Source: Lojkania enalia (taxonomy: Eukaryota > Ascomycota > Dothideomycetes > Pleosporales). Taken from it: DNA of 29,239 bases. The notes under the pieces were generated by a model, which was not told where the DNA came from, made no database searches, and saw only the letters and a list, made by a program, of their open reading frames with translations. The stretch covers positions 1 through 29,239 of the forward strand of contig ML986720.1 in the NCBI GenBank assembly GCA_010094045.1. Direction: 5' to 3'. The position numbers and the translations under genes were made by a program. Position 1 is the stretch's first letter, and each line of letters starts with the position of its first letter. Shown here piece by piece: positions 11,316 to 21,054 of the stretch.

Positions 11316-12068
11316 AAGTAAGTAGGGTTAGGTAAGTAGGATAAGAGTAATCTACTCTTAATATACTATTATAATTCCTTTAGTATATAAATATAGAGGA
11401 TATAAATTAGTATATATTTTATATAGGCCTAGTAGAGTATTAGATATATCTTACCTAATATATATACCGGAGGAATAGATATTCTAAAATAGTACTATAT
11501 AAACTAGAATAACTAGAGGGGTATAGAAAGCTAAGTAAGCTAGAGGGACTAGAAGAAATATAAGACTAGATATAGCTGGAGTAGTAGTAGAAGGAGTATA
11601 AGAGGCGGATACCTAGAGGGACCTTATAAATATAGAGTATTTAAGTAGTAATAAGTATTAGGAGGCGATATAATAGTTTCCTATTATAGTTTAATACTAA
11701 TATATAATATATTAAGATAGAGAGTAGAATATCTAGAAAATAGAATAGATAGTATAGCCTATTAGTATTTAGAGGGGTATTATTAGCAGGTATATTTTTT
11801 ATAATTTTTTATATTAGCTATAGATATAGTAGGTTTTATATCTTTTAATAAAGATAACTATAGCTTAGTCTAGTACTAGTATTACATTTTTATAGGATAG
11901 TAATTATTAGTAGAATATTATTACTTTAACTATAATATAAGTATATATTATTATATCTTTAATAGGTGTAAAGATTTATAAGAGATCTATAGTAAAGCGT
12001 CTAGTTAGTATAAGAGATAAGAGTAAGAGTATGGTGATAGATATTAAAAAGATAAGAAGAACTAGTCT

Positions 12069-12073
12069 TAGAT
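12069..12073. repeat. Target site duplication TAGAT, left copy
   Basis: Five bases, identical to 18088-18092, directly outside the gypsy-1 LTRs. Five-base duplications are typical of Ty3/gypsy integrases. Confidence 0.95.
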
Positions 12074-12376
12074 TGTTACGGACGCTCACGCGCAGTTGGT
12101 TAATCGCACTTTAGGCAGTCAACTCTATTACTACGTACTATGTGTAAATATTAAGACGTTGCGTGAAGAATAGAGATATCTATATTATATAGGTTTTTAT
12201 AGGGGCTAGGTCTGTACTGCTGCACGGGCTAGCCGGGTCGGCAAAACCTTCCTCCATCGCGGTCAAGATAAGTCGGTTATATTCCAGCTAATAGCTGACA
12301 GCTGTTGCTGGCAGCTGGTTCAGGTATTATAGTAAGGGTGGTGTAGGTGTAGAGGTGTCGCGGTATTACCGTGACA
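12074..12376 (-). repeat. gypsy-1 3' LTR (left on the plus strand)
   Basis: Begins TGTTACGG and ends CCGTGACA on the plus strand. Hand comparison with 17785-18087 gives 18 differences, all transitions and no indels. This copy keeps the TG...CA ends; the other has TA at one end. Both copies show some private C to T changes, so each was mutated after integration. Confidence 0.95.
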
Positions 12377-12389
12377 GTACCCCCCTTTT
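12377..12389 (-). other. gypsy-1 polypurine tract
   Basis: On the minus strand AAAAGGGGGGTAC lies directly before the LTR start TGTCACGG. It is the expected plus-strand DNA primer site for reverse transcription. The gypsy-2 LTR is preceded by a very similar tract. Confidence 0.8.
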
Positions 12390-12764
12390 AGTTATGAGCT
12401 CCTGCGAGTTAGGTCTTCGTATTATATTCGGGTTATTTATAATCAAATAGCAGTTATTAATACTAGCGTTAGTTAAGGTCGCATATATATTGGCGCGACT
12501 AGTAGTCGATAGCAGTATAGAGATCAGGTTAGGTCGCAGGTATATTAGCGCGACCGGTTGTTATCGTATAGTAGTACTATACTAGGAATCGGGTCGGTTT
12601 AGTTTATATAGCAGTACCATGCCAGGGATCGGTAGTAGTATTATTACTGGCGTTATATCGGTGCAGTATTGTTGCAGGCGTCTAGGAACATATTTAGATT
12701 AAACCCTAACGCCTAATTAAGGATCTAGACGTAATATTGTATTCGGGTCTTATTTATTCAGGTT

Positions 12765-12940
12765 TCTAGCGTGGTAATCTTCTACAGCAGTTGTCTTAGC
12801 AAAGTTACTAGCCGGGTACCATTCTAGGTCGTGATAGCTAGTCTACTTAACTAGGTATTCGTGCCGGCGTCTCCGTCGGTTGTAGCGGAGATCTTCTATT
12901 CGCTCGACGAGGTATTCCGGTTCTCCATCAATCTCGATAG
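12765..12940 (-). other. Chromodomain of gypsy-1 integrase
   Basis: Reads EIDGEPEYLVERIEDLRYN, then RRRRHEYLVK, a stop where Trp is expected, TSYHDLEWYPASNF and AKTTAVEDYHARN. The pattern (YxVExI, YLVKW, W.P) is a chromodomain. In chromoviruses this domain steers integration towards marked heterochromatin. One RIP event (TGG to TAG) removed the conserved Trp and truncates it. Confidence 0.9.
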
Positions 12941-14906
12941 GTTCAGGGTTGTGTACTTGTTAACTAGGCAAGTAGTCAGACGACTTGGGTGCTGGCTGTA
13001 ATAGCGATACATGGAATATAGGATGTATTTTAGCCGATTTGGGTAGCTTTAGTCTATAAGCGTGCGAGGACACCTTCGCGATAACCTTATAAGGGCCTAT
13101 ATTCTTCTAGTTAAACTTTTTCGACGGTCTTCGTATGCGTATATTCCTAGCGTCTAGCTAGACTAGATTACCAACCTGGTAGTTAGGGGCTAGTACGCGC
13201 TTGCGGTTAGCGTACTCTTGTTAGAGCGCTTATACTCAGGTGAGTTCTTCTCTAATATACTCTGTAATATCCTTCATCTTATCAACTAGTCTATTAGCTT
13301 CCTAGGCTATTAGGGACTATTTTAGCGGTCGATAGATCCCTGTAGGCGGCTCGAAGCCTATTTAAGGGTGCTGGCCAAAGTAGGCTAGAAACGGGGAGAC
13401 TTTTGTTAATTTAGACACTATGTTATTCACTTTAAACTGCGCTGTTAGCAGCCATTCAACCTAGTTATCTTATTTGTAGCTGGTGTAGGCTTGGAGAACT
13501 TGTTCCATCACTGCGTTGGCGTTCTCTATCTAGCTATTAGTCTCTAGGTGGAAGCTAGTTGACATGTATATATCAATTTGTAGCTGTCTGTAGAGCTCTT
13601 AGTAGAAGGTAGAGATAAACTATATCCTACGGTCGGACGTAATAGTACGTGGCAGTCTATAGTAAACCTATATATAGTAACAGAACAGTCGGACGACGTT
13701 AGGAGCTTCGATTCTTGCATATGGTATCAGGTATCTATACTTGCTAAGCCTATCAACTACTACTATAATATTCGTACAACCTTCTAATTCTAGTAGATCG
13801 GTTATAAAGTCTATAGAGATGTTTTAAAACCTTTATTCAGGTATAGGCAACAGTTTTAGTAATCTATAGTACTTCTCTCTAGAAGCCTTACTTCTTCGGC
13901 ATATATAATAACAGCCTATATATCGTCGTACCGAGTCGAATATCTTTAACTAATAGTACTCGCGCTGGAGTAGTTCTAAGGTCTTTCCTCAACTAGGGTA
14001 TCCGCCGGACGGCGAGTCGTAGACGGTTTACAGCAGCTTAAGCTTCAGCTCGTCGTAGTCTAGTACTATGAGTTAATCTCAGTAGTATAGTCGGTTGTTG
14101 CGCTCTTTATAGTTAGCTAGAGTTAGGAGCTTAGATCGACGGGCTCCTTCTCTTAGTAGCTTTAGGGTATCTTAAATCAGATTATCGTTCGGGTATTCTT
14201 CGTCGATAATATCTATAATCGATCGGCCTACTTCTATTTATCGGAATAGTTCAGGGCGAAGTAATATCTGTTTATAACCTCTACGGGCCTCTTCTTATAC
14301 AGGCTCGTCTTATAACCTTTGAGTTAAGGTATTAGGCTTCTCTCCAAGTTTTCCGGGTCGGTATGTGATGTTGAAGTTAAACCTTAACAGGTATTCTAAC
14401 TAATAGGCCTGTTAGTAGCTTAGCTGCTTTATTATTGCGAAGTATTACAGGTTCTTATAATTGCTTAGCACTTTTATAGGAAATGCTGCGCCTTCTAATT
14501 CGGGCCTCTATTACTTAAAATATCGGATAATCGCGAGCAGTTCCTTATCGTATATCTTATAGTTACCTTTAGCAGGGTTCATACGCTTAGAGAAGTAGGT
14601 AACAGGTCTTAGTTTACCGTCAGCGCCTCTCTAGGACAGCACGCCGGCTGTTATAAAGTCGGACGCGTCGGCTTCTACTACTATTAGTAGCTTAGGGTTG
14701 AAGTGTCGGAGAATTGGTACAGAGATAAAGGCATCCTTTAGATGGTCGAAGGAATATTAACAGCTATCGTTCCAGTCAAATCGAGTGTTCTTCTTAGTCA
14801 GGGCTACTAAGGGGGAGACTTTCCGTAAGAAGTTGCTAATAAATCGTTGGTAGAAGTTCGCGAAACCTATAAAGGCTTAAACATCTTTTATATTCTTAGA
14901 ATATTT

Positions 14907-15152
14907 CTAGTTAACAATTGTCTCTACCTTCTTCGGGTCTATATAGATCCCTTCTATAGTAATTATATACCCTAGGTAGGTTACTTCTAACTGGTAGAAC
15001 TCGTACTTATCTATATTAAGCTGTAGACCATTCGCTCTTAAGGCTTTAAGAACTAGCCAGACATACTGCTTATAATCCTTCAGATTCTTACTAAATATTA
15101 GGATATCGTTGATATAGGCAGTACAGAATACGTCGAGGTATAGTCTTAACAC
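14907..15152 (-). CDS. Surviving open segment of gypsy-1 reverse transcriptase (81 aa)
   Basis: An open stretch inside the pol pseudogene, not an independent gene. It covers the palm and following part of RT: TAYINDILIFSKNLKDY at residues 11-27 is the YxDD active-site region with the first Asp replaced by Asn (GAC to AAC), then VLKALRANGLQLNIDKYEF, VTYLGYIIT and IDPKKVETI, all characteristic of Ty3/gypsy RT. The Met start is internal, not an initiator. Even if expressed it would lack the fingers and RNase H and carry the active-site change. Confidence 0.9.
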   Translation of the reverse strand: MLRLYLDVFCTAYINDILIFSKNLKDYKQYVWLVLKALRANGLQLNIDKYEFYQLEVTYLGYIITIEGIYIDPKKVETIVN

Positions 15153-16433
15153 GTTATTTACGAAGTGCTAGAATATACTTAGAGCGTTAGCTAGGCTAAA
15201 GGGTATTACTAGGTATTTAAACAGCCCGTAGCGTGTATAAAAGGTAGTCTTCTATTCGTCTCCCTTAGCAATCCTTAGCTTATTAAACGCAGCAATAATG
15301 TCGAGTTTTATATAGTACTTAGCCTTACTAAGTCAGGTTAATATTTCTTAGATCAGTGGAATCGGGTATCAGTTCTTGATAGTAATAGTATTTAGGGCTC
15401 TATAGTCTACGCAGAATTAGAGACTACCTTTAGGTTTCTTTATAAAGATTACGGGTGCAGCTACTAGTAATAAGCTTACTCTAATAAATCCCTTAGACAA
15501 GTTCTCGTTAAGGTACTTCTTTAGTACCTTCAACTCATTCTGGGACATCCCGTAGAGTGGACCGAAGCTAGCTTACTTACCGTTCTCTAGTTTAATCTTA
15601 TAATTGTACGGTCGTCGTTTAGGCAGCTTATCCGCATCCTTATATAAGAAGACGGATAATAGATTGTAGTATTCTTTAGGCACTTTAGTGATAGGGTTAG
15701 TATATACCTTTAGGGCTAGAGCCTTATTAATATCAGCTATTAATACAGCGAAGATTTTATAGTTAGGTTGCTAGGAGAGTTAGACTAGCGGTGCAGCGCT
15801 TATATAGTATATATCTAGCTATAGCGCGAACTTCAGGTATTCGGGCTTAGATAGGTCCTCTTAGCTATAATCTTCGTCCGAGGTCAGGTCGGTTTTAGTT
15901 TTAGGTTCTTTTAACTAGCGCAGTATCTTAGGTAGCTAGTAATTATATCGGGTATAGCTTAATAGGTAGAACTTTAAGCGGCGCTGCTTAGGCTTCGGGC
16001 TATATAGAGGTTGTGAATTAGTTGCTTTAGGATCTCCTTTTATATTAGGTTCGGGTAGTTTACGGTCTTTAATAACCGTTTAAGCAGCCTGTTAGCAGAC
16101 GGCAACGCTAGTAGGTTGTAAGTATCGAGTCAGGCATCGGTTGGCGGTAAAGACCAGCTGTTCGTTCTTGTAGTCTAGGTTTATACGATGCTTATGTATC
16201 TATAGCTGTCCTAGAATCAACTGGTGTTTTCCTAGTATGGTTACGTAGAGACGTACTATCTCTGAATGGTTTAGGTGTCGGAGGGTTAGAGTAACTAAGT
16301 AGGAGATAGTCCCCCTATAGAGGACTTTTCTATTAAAGCCGGTTAGGTATAGGTTATACGGGAGTTGTATCTTTCGGAGTTTTAGGGTGCGTACGAGGTC
16401 TCTATAGATATAGTTATAACTAGTAGCCCCAGT

Positions 16434-16436
16434 GTT
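16434..16436 (-). other. Inactivated protease active-site codon
   Basis: GAC (Asp) has become AAC (Asn) in the DTG motif, within NTGATS (codons down from 16436). A G to A change on the coding strand fits RIP of the opposite strand. Confidence 0.8.
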
Positions 16437-16777
16437 AATAAGAACATTAATATCTTACTAGACTAGGTCTTAACAGATCGAGAAAGGAGCTAGGATCTGG
16501 TAGTCCTATAACTATTTCTATAGGGGCTGGTTCTATAGATGTATAGAGATTCGGTATAGGCGCAGTCCCGAGAGGTAACTTACTTCCGGGACGGACCTTT
16601 TAGCGACATTCTAGTCGGCGAGACTAGCTGCGTTCGAGAGCGAGAGTAACGGCCTTGTCTATAAGATGACGAGCGTGTCGAGGATCGGTTAGAGGATCGG
16701 TCGGAGGATCGAGAGTGGGACCTACGGGGTATAGTAGGGCTCTAAGACCCTTAACGGATTAATAGTAGAGGGGCGCT

Positions 16778-16819
16778 GCATTCTAGCGAAATATGTCTCT
16801 TACTGCTACACTTATAACA
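16778..16819 (-). other. CCHC zinc knuckle of gypsy-1 Gag, intact
   Basis: CYKCSSKRHISLEC has all four metal ligands at the canonical spacing. It packages element RNA in Ty3/gypsy nucleocapsids. It lies in the same frame as the open capsid segment 17180-17500. Confidence 0.9.
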
Positions 16820-17179
16820 GCGTCCTTTACGGCGGCGCCTTTCTTATTCGTTGAAGCCTACAGGCGCGTAGCTAGAAGTATCGAGTTCTATAGCGTTCAG
16901 GTCCTTCTAGTAAGTAGTATAATGCTTCGGTTGTTTGCGGTAGTTGCTGGGCAGGTAATATAGGTTAGTATCGTACAGGGAAATCAGGTTAGCGTAGTCG
17001 TTCAGGGTGCCAGGTATCGTAATACCAATTATGGCACGGCGGAGCTCATTAGAGAGAGAACGTCGAAGATATGCGATTTGTCCGGTCTTGTTCAGTTTAG
17101 TGTCTGCAATCAGGCGTCGGAATTTAGCAAAGTGAGTAGGGAACCTGCTTTAGCCTTACTTTAAGGTCTCTAGCTTACT

Positions 17180-17500
17180 CTATACTGTAGTCTCTTTATT
17201 CCGGTCGCCATAGGTAGATTCTAAGAAGGCGACCAAGCTGTCTACAGAGTTGATACCCTTATCTATTAATAGGTCAACTAATGTTGCTAGGTCTCGTTTT
17301 AGGCGGGAATAAGTATATAGAAGGCGGGTACGTTCGGTTGGGTATCGGTCAGCGTTTCCTTCTAGTTTATAGCAGAGCTTCCTAATAAAGTATGAAAGCT
17401 CTAAGCGTTTACTAGAGAATATTAGAGGGTCGGGTAAGCAGTCGGAACGGAAATGCGGGTCGTACGTAGTTTTAGACGGATTAGGAGTTAACGCAGACAT
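17180..17500 (-). CDS. gag: Surviving open segment of gypsy-1 Gag capsid (106 aa)
   Basis: Longest open stretch in the window and part of the gag pseudogene. It starts at MSALTPNPSK and ends at TAG after GDRNKETTV, where the family usually continues with an aromatic residue (TGG to TAG fits RIP). It contains the N-terminal capsid helices: PDPLIFSSKRLELSYFIRKL, then the RTRLLYTYSRLK and SLVAFLESTYGD helices. Good codon integrity here contrasts with the stop-rich sequence on both sides. This Met could be the true gag start, but in-frame protein-like sequence upstream to 17782 argues otherwise. Confidence 0.85.
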   Translation of the reverse strand: MSALTPNPSKTTYDPHFRSDCLPDPLIFSSKRLELSYFIRKLCYKLEGNADRYPTERTRLLYTYSRLKRDLATLVDLLIDKGINSVDSLVAFLESTYGDRNKETTV

Positions 17501-17784
17501 CTGTTTAGAAGCTAGGGTTGCAGGCTAAGTCGGGCTAAGGGCGGGTGATAGTTCTATTACTGTTGATATGCCAGTAGCTAGTAGAGGGGTAGCCGTTTAG
17601 CGGCTACTAAATTCCCTTCGTATCGCTTTAAGGTCTGACTTATAGCAGTTCTCCTGGGTTACTAAGGCCTCTGCTAGCATCTCGTTCTTCTGCTATAAAA
17701 AGTCCAGCTTGCCCTAGATCTCTTTAAATATACTAACGAGCGCGTTCTCGTCTATAGTATATAATAGTAGATAACGCAACATAA

Positions 17785-18087
17785 TATTACGGACGCTTAT
17801 GTATAGTTGGTTAATCGCACTTTAGGCAGTTAACTCTATTACTACGTACTATGTATAAATATTAAGACGTTGCGTGAAGAATAGAGATATCTATATTATA
17901 CAGGTTTTTATAGGAGCTAGGTCTATGCTGCTGCACGGGCTAGCCGGGTCGGCAAAACCTTCCTCCATCGCGGTTAAGACAAGTCGGTTATATTCCAGCT
18001 AACAGCTGACAGCTGTCGCTGGCAGCTGGTTCAGGTATTATAGTAAGGGTGGTGTAGGTGTAGAGGTATCGCGGTATTACCGTAACA
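17785..18087 (-). repeat. gypsy-1 5' LTR (right on the plus strand)
   Basis: 303 bp, same length as 12074-12376. Its internal boundary starts TATTACGG (TG changed to TA), and it ends CCGTAACA. RIP-type changes cluster in its first 20 bases, where CTCACGCGCAG of the other copy is CTTATGTATAG. It would have carried the promoter for the minus-strand element RNA. Confidence 0.95.
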
Positions 18088-18092
18088 TAGAT
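18088..18092. repeat. Target site duplication TAGAT, right copy
   Basis: Identical to 12069-12073. No RIP change in either copy. Confidence 0.95.
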
Positions 18093-18684
18093 AAATAGTA
18101 TTATATATAAGGCTGATAGGTTATAGTTATAAGTATATAATATATAGGCTAGAAAGAAGCTGTAGGTAGATATTAAGGATAGTAATATTATATCGCGGAT
18201 GCGGTTAATAGAGTTATTTTTAGAGCTAGAAGTTAAAATTATTAATATTAGGTTATTAAGTAGTAATTTAGTTAGTAGACTTTATAAGTTATATACTATT
18301 TAAGTTTATTATTTATAGATAGAATTATTACTTAGTAAAACTAGGGGTATAATAGTATTAAATAACTTTAGTAGTTCTAGTATAGTTACTAAAATAAAGC
18401 TAGGTATTAGTAAGAATAGGTTATTACTATTATCTAGTTATATTAAATTAGATAATATAGAGTTTTATAATTATAGTAATAGATTTATAGGTAGATTTAG
18501 TATAGATAGATTATTAAATTTTAAGAATAGGTTTAGTAGTATAGAGATATAAGTTTTATAATTAAGATATTATAGAAGTTTAATTAGATATATTATAAGA
18601 AGTTTTAGAAGTATAAATTTAAGTATAGTAGTATTATAGATTAAAGTTATTTTAGAAGGTAGTATTTAACTTAAAAAGTATAAT

Positions 18685-18855
18685 TCTCTTAAGAAGAGTT
18701 TTTAGAAGGCTATATTATAATTCTACTAATTTCCGTAAAATTCTTAAGAGACTATATTACTATTAATAAGAAAAGCCTTAAGAGGCTGTATTAGAGAAGA
18801 AAAGAAATTCTCGGGAGAATATTATTAATAGGAAATTCTTAAGAGAGTATATTAG
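18685..18855 (+). repeat. 19-bp motif cluster, unit 3
   Basis: About five degenerate copies (AAATTCTTAAGAGACTATAT, AAATTCTCGGGAGAATATT and related), ending about 60 bp before the landmark at 18917. Confidence 0.7.
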
Positions 18856-19615
18856 GTAAGTAGTATAAGGGTATAGTAGTATAGAAAGACTAGCTATAGG
18901 AAGGTAGTAGAGTAGTAATCTAAACTTAGTATACTATTATAATTCCTTTAGTATGCGAATATAGAGTATATAGAATATTTTACTATATACTCTTATATAC
19001 AGTAGAGTATAGAGTATATATTACTAATATATAGTAGAGGAATAAAATTCTAAAGTAGTACTATATAAGCTATAATAACTAGAAGAAATATAAGGCTAAA
19101 TAAGCTAGAGTAATTAGAAGGAATAGTAGGCTAAAGTATAGCTAGAACAGTAATAGAGGGGGTATAAAAGCTAGAAGTTAAGGGGGTCTCTAGGATTAAG
19201 ATTAATTAAGTAACTATAAGTTACGGAAGAAGTTATATAGATATTATAAGCTAGATAGTATAACTCTTATATCTTAAAAGGAATAGGCTATATAATATAA
19301 CCTTTTTATTCTAGAGCGGACTAGTATTAACTAGATAGGTTTTTTTCTTTATTTAGCAGCTTATAGTAGTAGTACTACTATATTACCTTATATTATCTTA
19401 TTATATAGATCTTTTAGGTTGTAAAAGATAGTATAACTATTTTTATATAGCTTTTTTTCTATAGAATATAAAATAGAGTAGATATAATTTTAGTAGATGC
19501 TAGTTAAGCGGATGTAGTATTAGTCTATAAAATAGTAGTAGTATCCGGAGGATAGTATTATATTATATAAAGGAGGCGTATAGTTGTAGTAGAATAGATA
19601 GTAGAAGAAGTAGAC

Positions 19616-20115
19616 TTCTTTCTTTTTTACTATTATTATATTATTCTATTTATAGAGTATTTTCGTGTTATATAATTATATAGAAAGCTAGATAGAGTAG
19701 TTATAGTTTTAGTATATTTTAGATTTCTAGAATAGATATAGTTAAAGGAATTTTACTATTATTAAATTAATAATACTAATCTAGTATATTTAGTAGAAGT
19801 AATAAATTTAAATCTAAGGTTTATTATTACTTTAATAATATTAGTTATATTATTTTTAGCGTTTATAGTAGTAATATAAAGAGTTATAGCGCGTTTAGTT
19901 ATTTATAAAGTAGTATTATAAAAGAGAGTAGTATAGTAGAATAGGTTAAAATAGAAGAGTTAGTAGTATTAGAGAGAGATACAGTTGCTAGAGTATAGGA
20001 AAGAATTAGTTAAGGATAGAATATATAAGTATATTTATATTAAGTATAGGGATATTTCTAAATAATATTATTAGTATAAGTAGTAGTATTAGTTTAATAT
20101 TAGAGTAGAGAAGAA
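19616..20115 (+). pseudogene. ORF-d: array-encoded protein relic with a hydrophobic segment and coiled coil
   Basis: Unrecognised. One plus frame reads FFLFYYYY (about 19617), then YRKLDRVVIVLVYFRFLE, NLVYLVEVINLNLRFIITL, IILVILFLAFIVVI and RVIARLVIYKVVL, about 100 codons with only a handful of TAA/TAG. It then becomes very rich in TAG and Lys/Arg/Glu (IQLLEYRKELVKDRIYKYI), which looks like a former Gln-rich coiled coil. The hydrophobic stretch may be inflated by RIP (A to V, T to I, P to L), so I do not claim a membrane helix. It lacks the ORF-a/e/f signature. Confidence 0.42.
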
Positions 20116-20124
20116 ATATATAGA

Positions 20125-20360
20125 AGATTATTAATAAGAAAAGAGTTTTTAGGAGAGTATATTATAACGATTTAGGTAACTTTCTCGGAGGATTATATTA
20201 GGATTTTCTTAAAATTCTTAGAAGAGTATATTAGAGAAGAAAAGTTCTTAGGAGACTATATTAAATTATTAATAAGAAAAGCTTTAGCAGGCTATATTAC
20301 TATTAATAAGAGAAGAGTTCTTAAGAGTTTATAATAATTTCCTTAAGAAATTCTTAGGAG
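20125..20360 (+). repeat. 19-bp motif cluster, unit 4
   Basis: About seven degenerate copies, including TTTCTCGGAGGATTATATTA near 20182. Ends roughly 80 bp before the landmark at 20443. Confidence 0.7.
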
Positions 20361-20741
20361 ACTATATAAAACGCTAAATAAGTAAGGGGAGTAAGTAGTA
20401 GAGTAGGATAGGATAGATAGCTGCCGGAGGGGGCTTAGTAGTAATCTAGTCTTAGTATACTAAACGTATAATAGTACCTTATAATTTCTTTAGTATATAA
20501 ATATAAAGAATATAGATTAATCTATAGCTAATAGACTATACTATAAATTCTATAGTATAGCTTACTAATATATATATTAGAGGAATAGATATTCTAAAGT
20601 AGTACTATATAAGTATAAAAAGAGTAGCAGCTCTTAAAAATACTAGATATAACTAGAGTAGTAGTAGAGAGGGTATATAGTAGATACCAGGGGACTCTAT
20701 AGATATAGGGTATCTAAGTAGTAATAAGTATTAGAAGGATA

Positions 20742-20758
20742 GGCTATATAATATAGCC
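20742..20758. promoter_or_regulatory. Conserved 17-bp palindrome GGCTATATAATATAGCC
   Basis: Perfect 8-bp arms around a central A. Related copies end the conserved block of every unit: about 10146, 11664 (poor), 19249, 22250, 23776 and 25409, at 251-362 bp after each landmark. The position just before the variable ORF-like region suggests a promoter, operator-like or recombination site; the function is inference. The sequence is also TATA-like, so part of the conservation could be core-promoter composition. Confidence 0.55.
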
Positions 20759-21054
20759 CTTTTAGTCTTAATAGAAGCTAAAATAGAGGGTATAATATAT
20801 AGGAGGCCTATACTTTATATTATATTTTCGGTTATTTATTATAATCTTTAATATCTATTATAATTTTCCCTACTATATTAGGAATTATTATTTACCTTTT
20901 CTTAGCGTCTTATAATAGAATTAGTAGAGGGGGAGAGATCCCTCCTAAATATATTACTTATAAAGTTGTAGCTAGATATTTTAGAAGAGGTATATATATT
21001 TACTATATTAATAGCGTTACAAGGTATATTATATAACTAGAGGAATTTAGTAGA

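Larger units (their letters stand above)
9810..11348 (+). repeat. Array unit 2
   Basis: Complete unit of 1539 bp. Conserved block 9810-10162 ends in a degenerate palindrome (AGCTATATAATATAACT, 10146-10162). It contains a 13-bp x 3 microrepeat, ORF-b and the motif cluster 11112-11315. Its conserved block is closest to that of unit 4 (18917 on), sharing TTTAGTATGCGAATATAGAG-like sequence. Confidence 0.75.
12390..16579 (-). pseudogene. pol: gypsy-1 pol: protease, RT, RNase H, integrase, chromodomain
   Basis: All domains lie in one minus-strand frame, with no net frameshift. Protease: VLINTGATS, the catalytic Asp of DTG now Asn (16434-16436). RT: YIND in place of YxDD (Asn at 15108-15110). Integrase: the HHCC His residues read Tyr (VYDSPSGGYPS, near 14010-14035); Cys side GCYYIC; core Asp 13809-13811, Asp 13632-13634 and Glu 13524-13526, the last two separated by exactly 35 residues (DD35E). 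Chromodomain at about 12765-12940. Many Gln/Trp codons are TAG. The frame is -1 relative to gag, so a -1 frameshift may have produced Gag-Pol. The 3' end is uncertain: the protein-like frame can be followed nearly to the polypurine tract (SQELITKRGVL). Both the 5' boundary and the natural stop are approximate. Confidence 0.92.
16580..17782 (-). pseudogene. gag: gypsy-1 gag: coiled-coil start, capsid, CCHC zinc knuckle, SR-rich tail
   Basis: The frame opens at ATG 17782-17780, only two bases inside the LTR boundary, and reads 400 codons to TAA 16580-16582. The first 94 codons carry four RIP-type stops but form a plausible coiled coil (KLDFL, QKNEMLAEALVTQ). The capsid part begins at MSALTPNPSKT (17500) and is open to 17180 (LPDPLIFSSKRLELSYFIRK, LEGNADRYPTERTRL, FLESTYGD), as in Ty3-type capsids. 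The zinc knuckle CYKCSSKRHISLEC (C-x2-C-x4-H-x4-C) at 16778-16819 is fully intact. After it comes an Arg/Ser-rich tail (RRSHSRSSDRSS). The alternative start is 17500, which would leave a normal leader; the coiled-coil reading favours the upstream ATG. Confidence 0.88.
12074..18087 (-). mobile_element. gypsy-1: full-length chromodomain Ty3/gypsy LTR retrotransposon
   Basis: 6014 bp with two 303-bp LTRs, a perfect 5-bp duplication, and gag, protease, reverse transcriptase, RNase H, integrase and chromodomain in that order on the minus strand, so the genomic 5' LTR is the right one. The chromodomain after integrase places it among chromoviruses. Coding sequence is punctured by TAG/TAA, and the RT, protease and integrase carry key substitutions. 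It is nevertheless the least RIPed large segment here: two open segments survive (17180-17500 and 14907-15152) and many CpG sites remain. It sits inside unit 3 of the older tandem array. Confidence 0.97.
11905..18660 (+). pseudogene. ORF-c: array-encoded protein relic split by gypsy-1
   Basis: Coding-like sequence lies at about 11905-12073 and 18093-18660. With one copy of TAGAT removed the same frame continues across the insertion. The left part is Gln/Lys/Arg-rich with many TAG (coiled-coil-like: KDL, SKASS, DKK). The right part is much cleaner: ARKKL, VDIKDSN, SRMRLIELFLELEVK, LLSSNLVSRLYKLYT, IELLLSKTRG, VTKIKLGISKNRLLLLSS and GRFSIDRLLNFKNRFSSIEI, about 130 codons with very few stops. 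No known family is recognised. The VYL...REII signature was not found. Any activity was lost through both RIP and the insertion. Confidence 0.45.
11349..18916 (+). repeat. Array unit 3, interrupted by gypsy-1
   Basis: Runs 11349-12073 and resumes at 18093 after gypsy-1 and its target duplication; the joined length is about 1549 bp. The conserved block is followed by ORF-c, into which gypsy-1 inserted, then motif cluster 18685-18855. The restored spacing matches the other units, which supports both the array and the insertion boundaries. Confidence 0.75.
18917..20442 (+). repeat. Array unit 4
   Basis: Complete unit of 1526 bp. Conserved block with degenerate palindrome AGCTAGATAGTATAACT (19249-19265), then ORF-d, then motif cluster 20125-20360. 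Its block is nearly the same as that of unit 2 but its interior differs. Confidence 0.75.

Noticed and set aside
19700..19890. Transmembrane domain in ORF-d
   Set aside because: RIP converts Ala, Thr and Pro codons to Val, Ile and Leu, so hydrophobicity in these translations is inflated.
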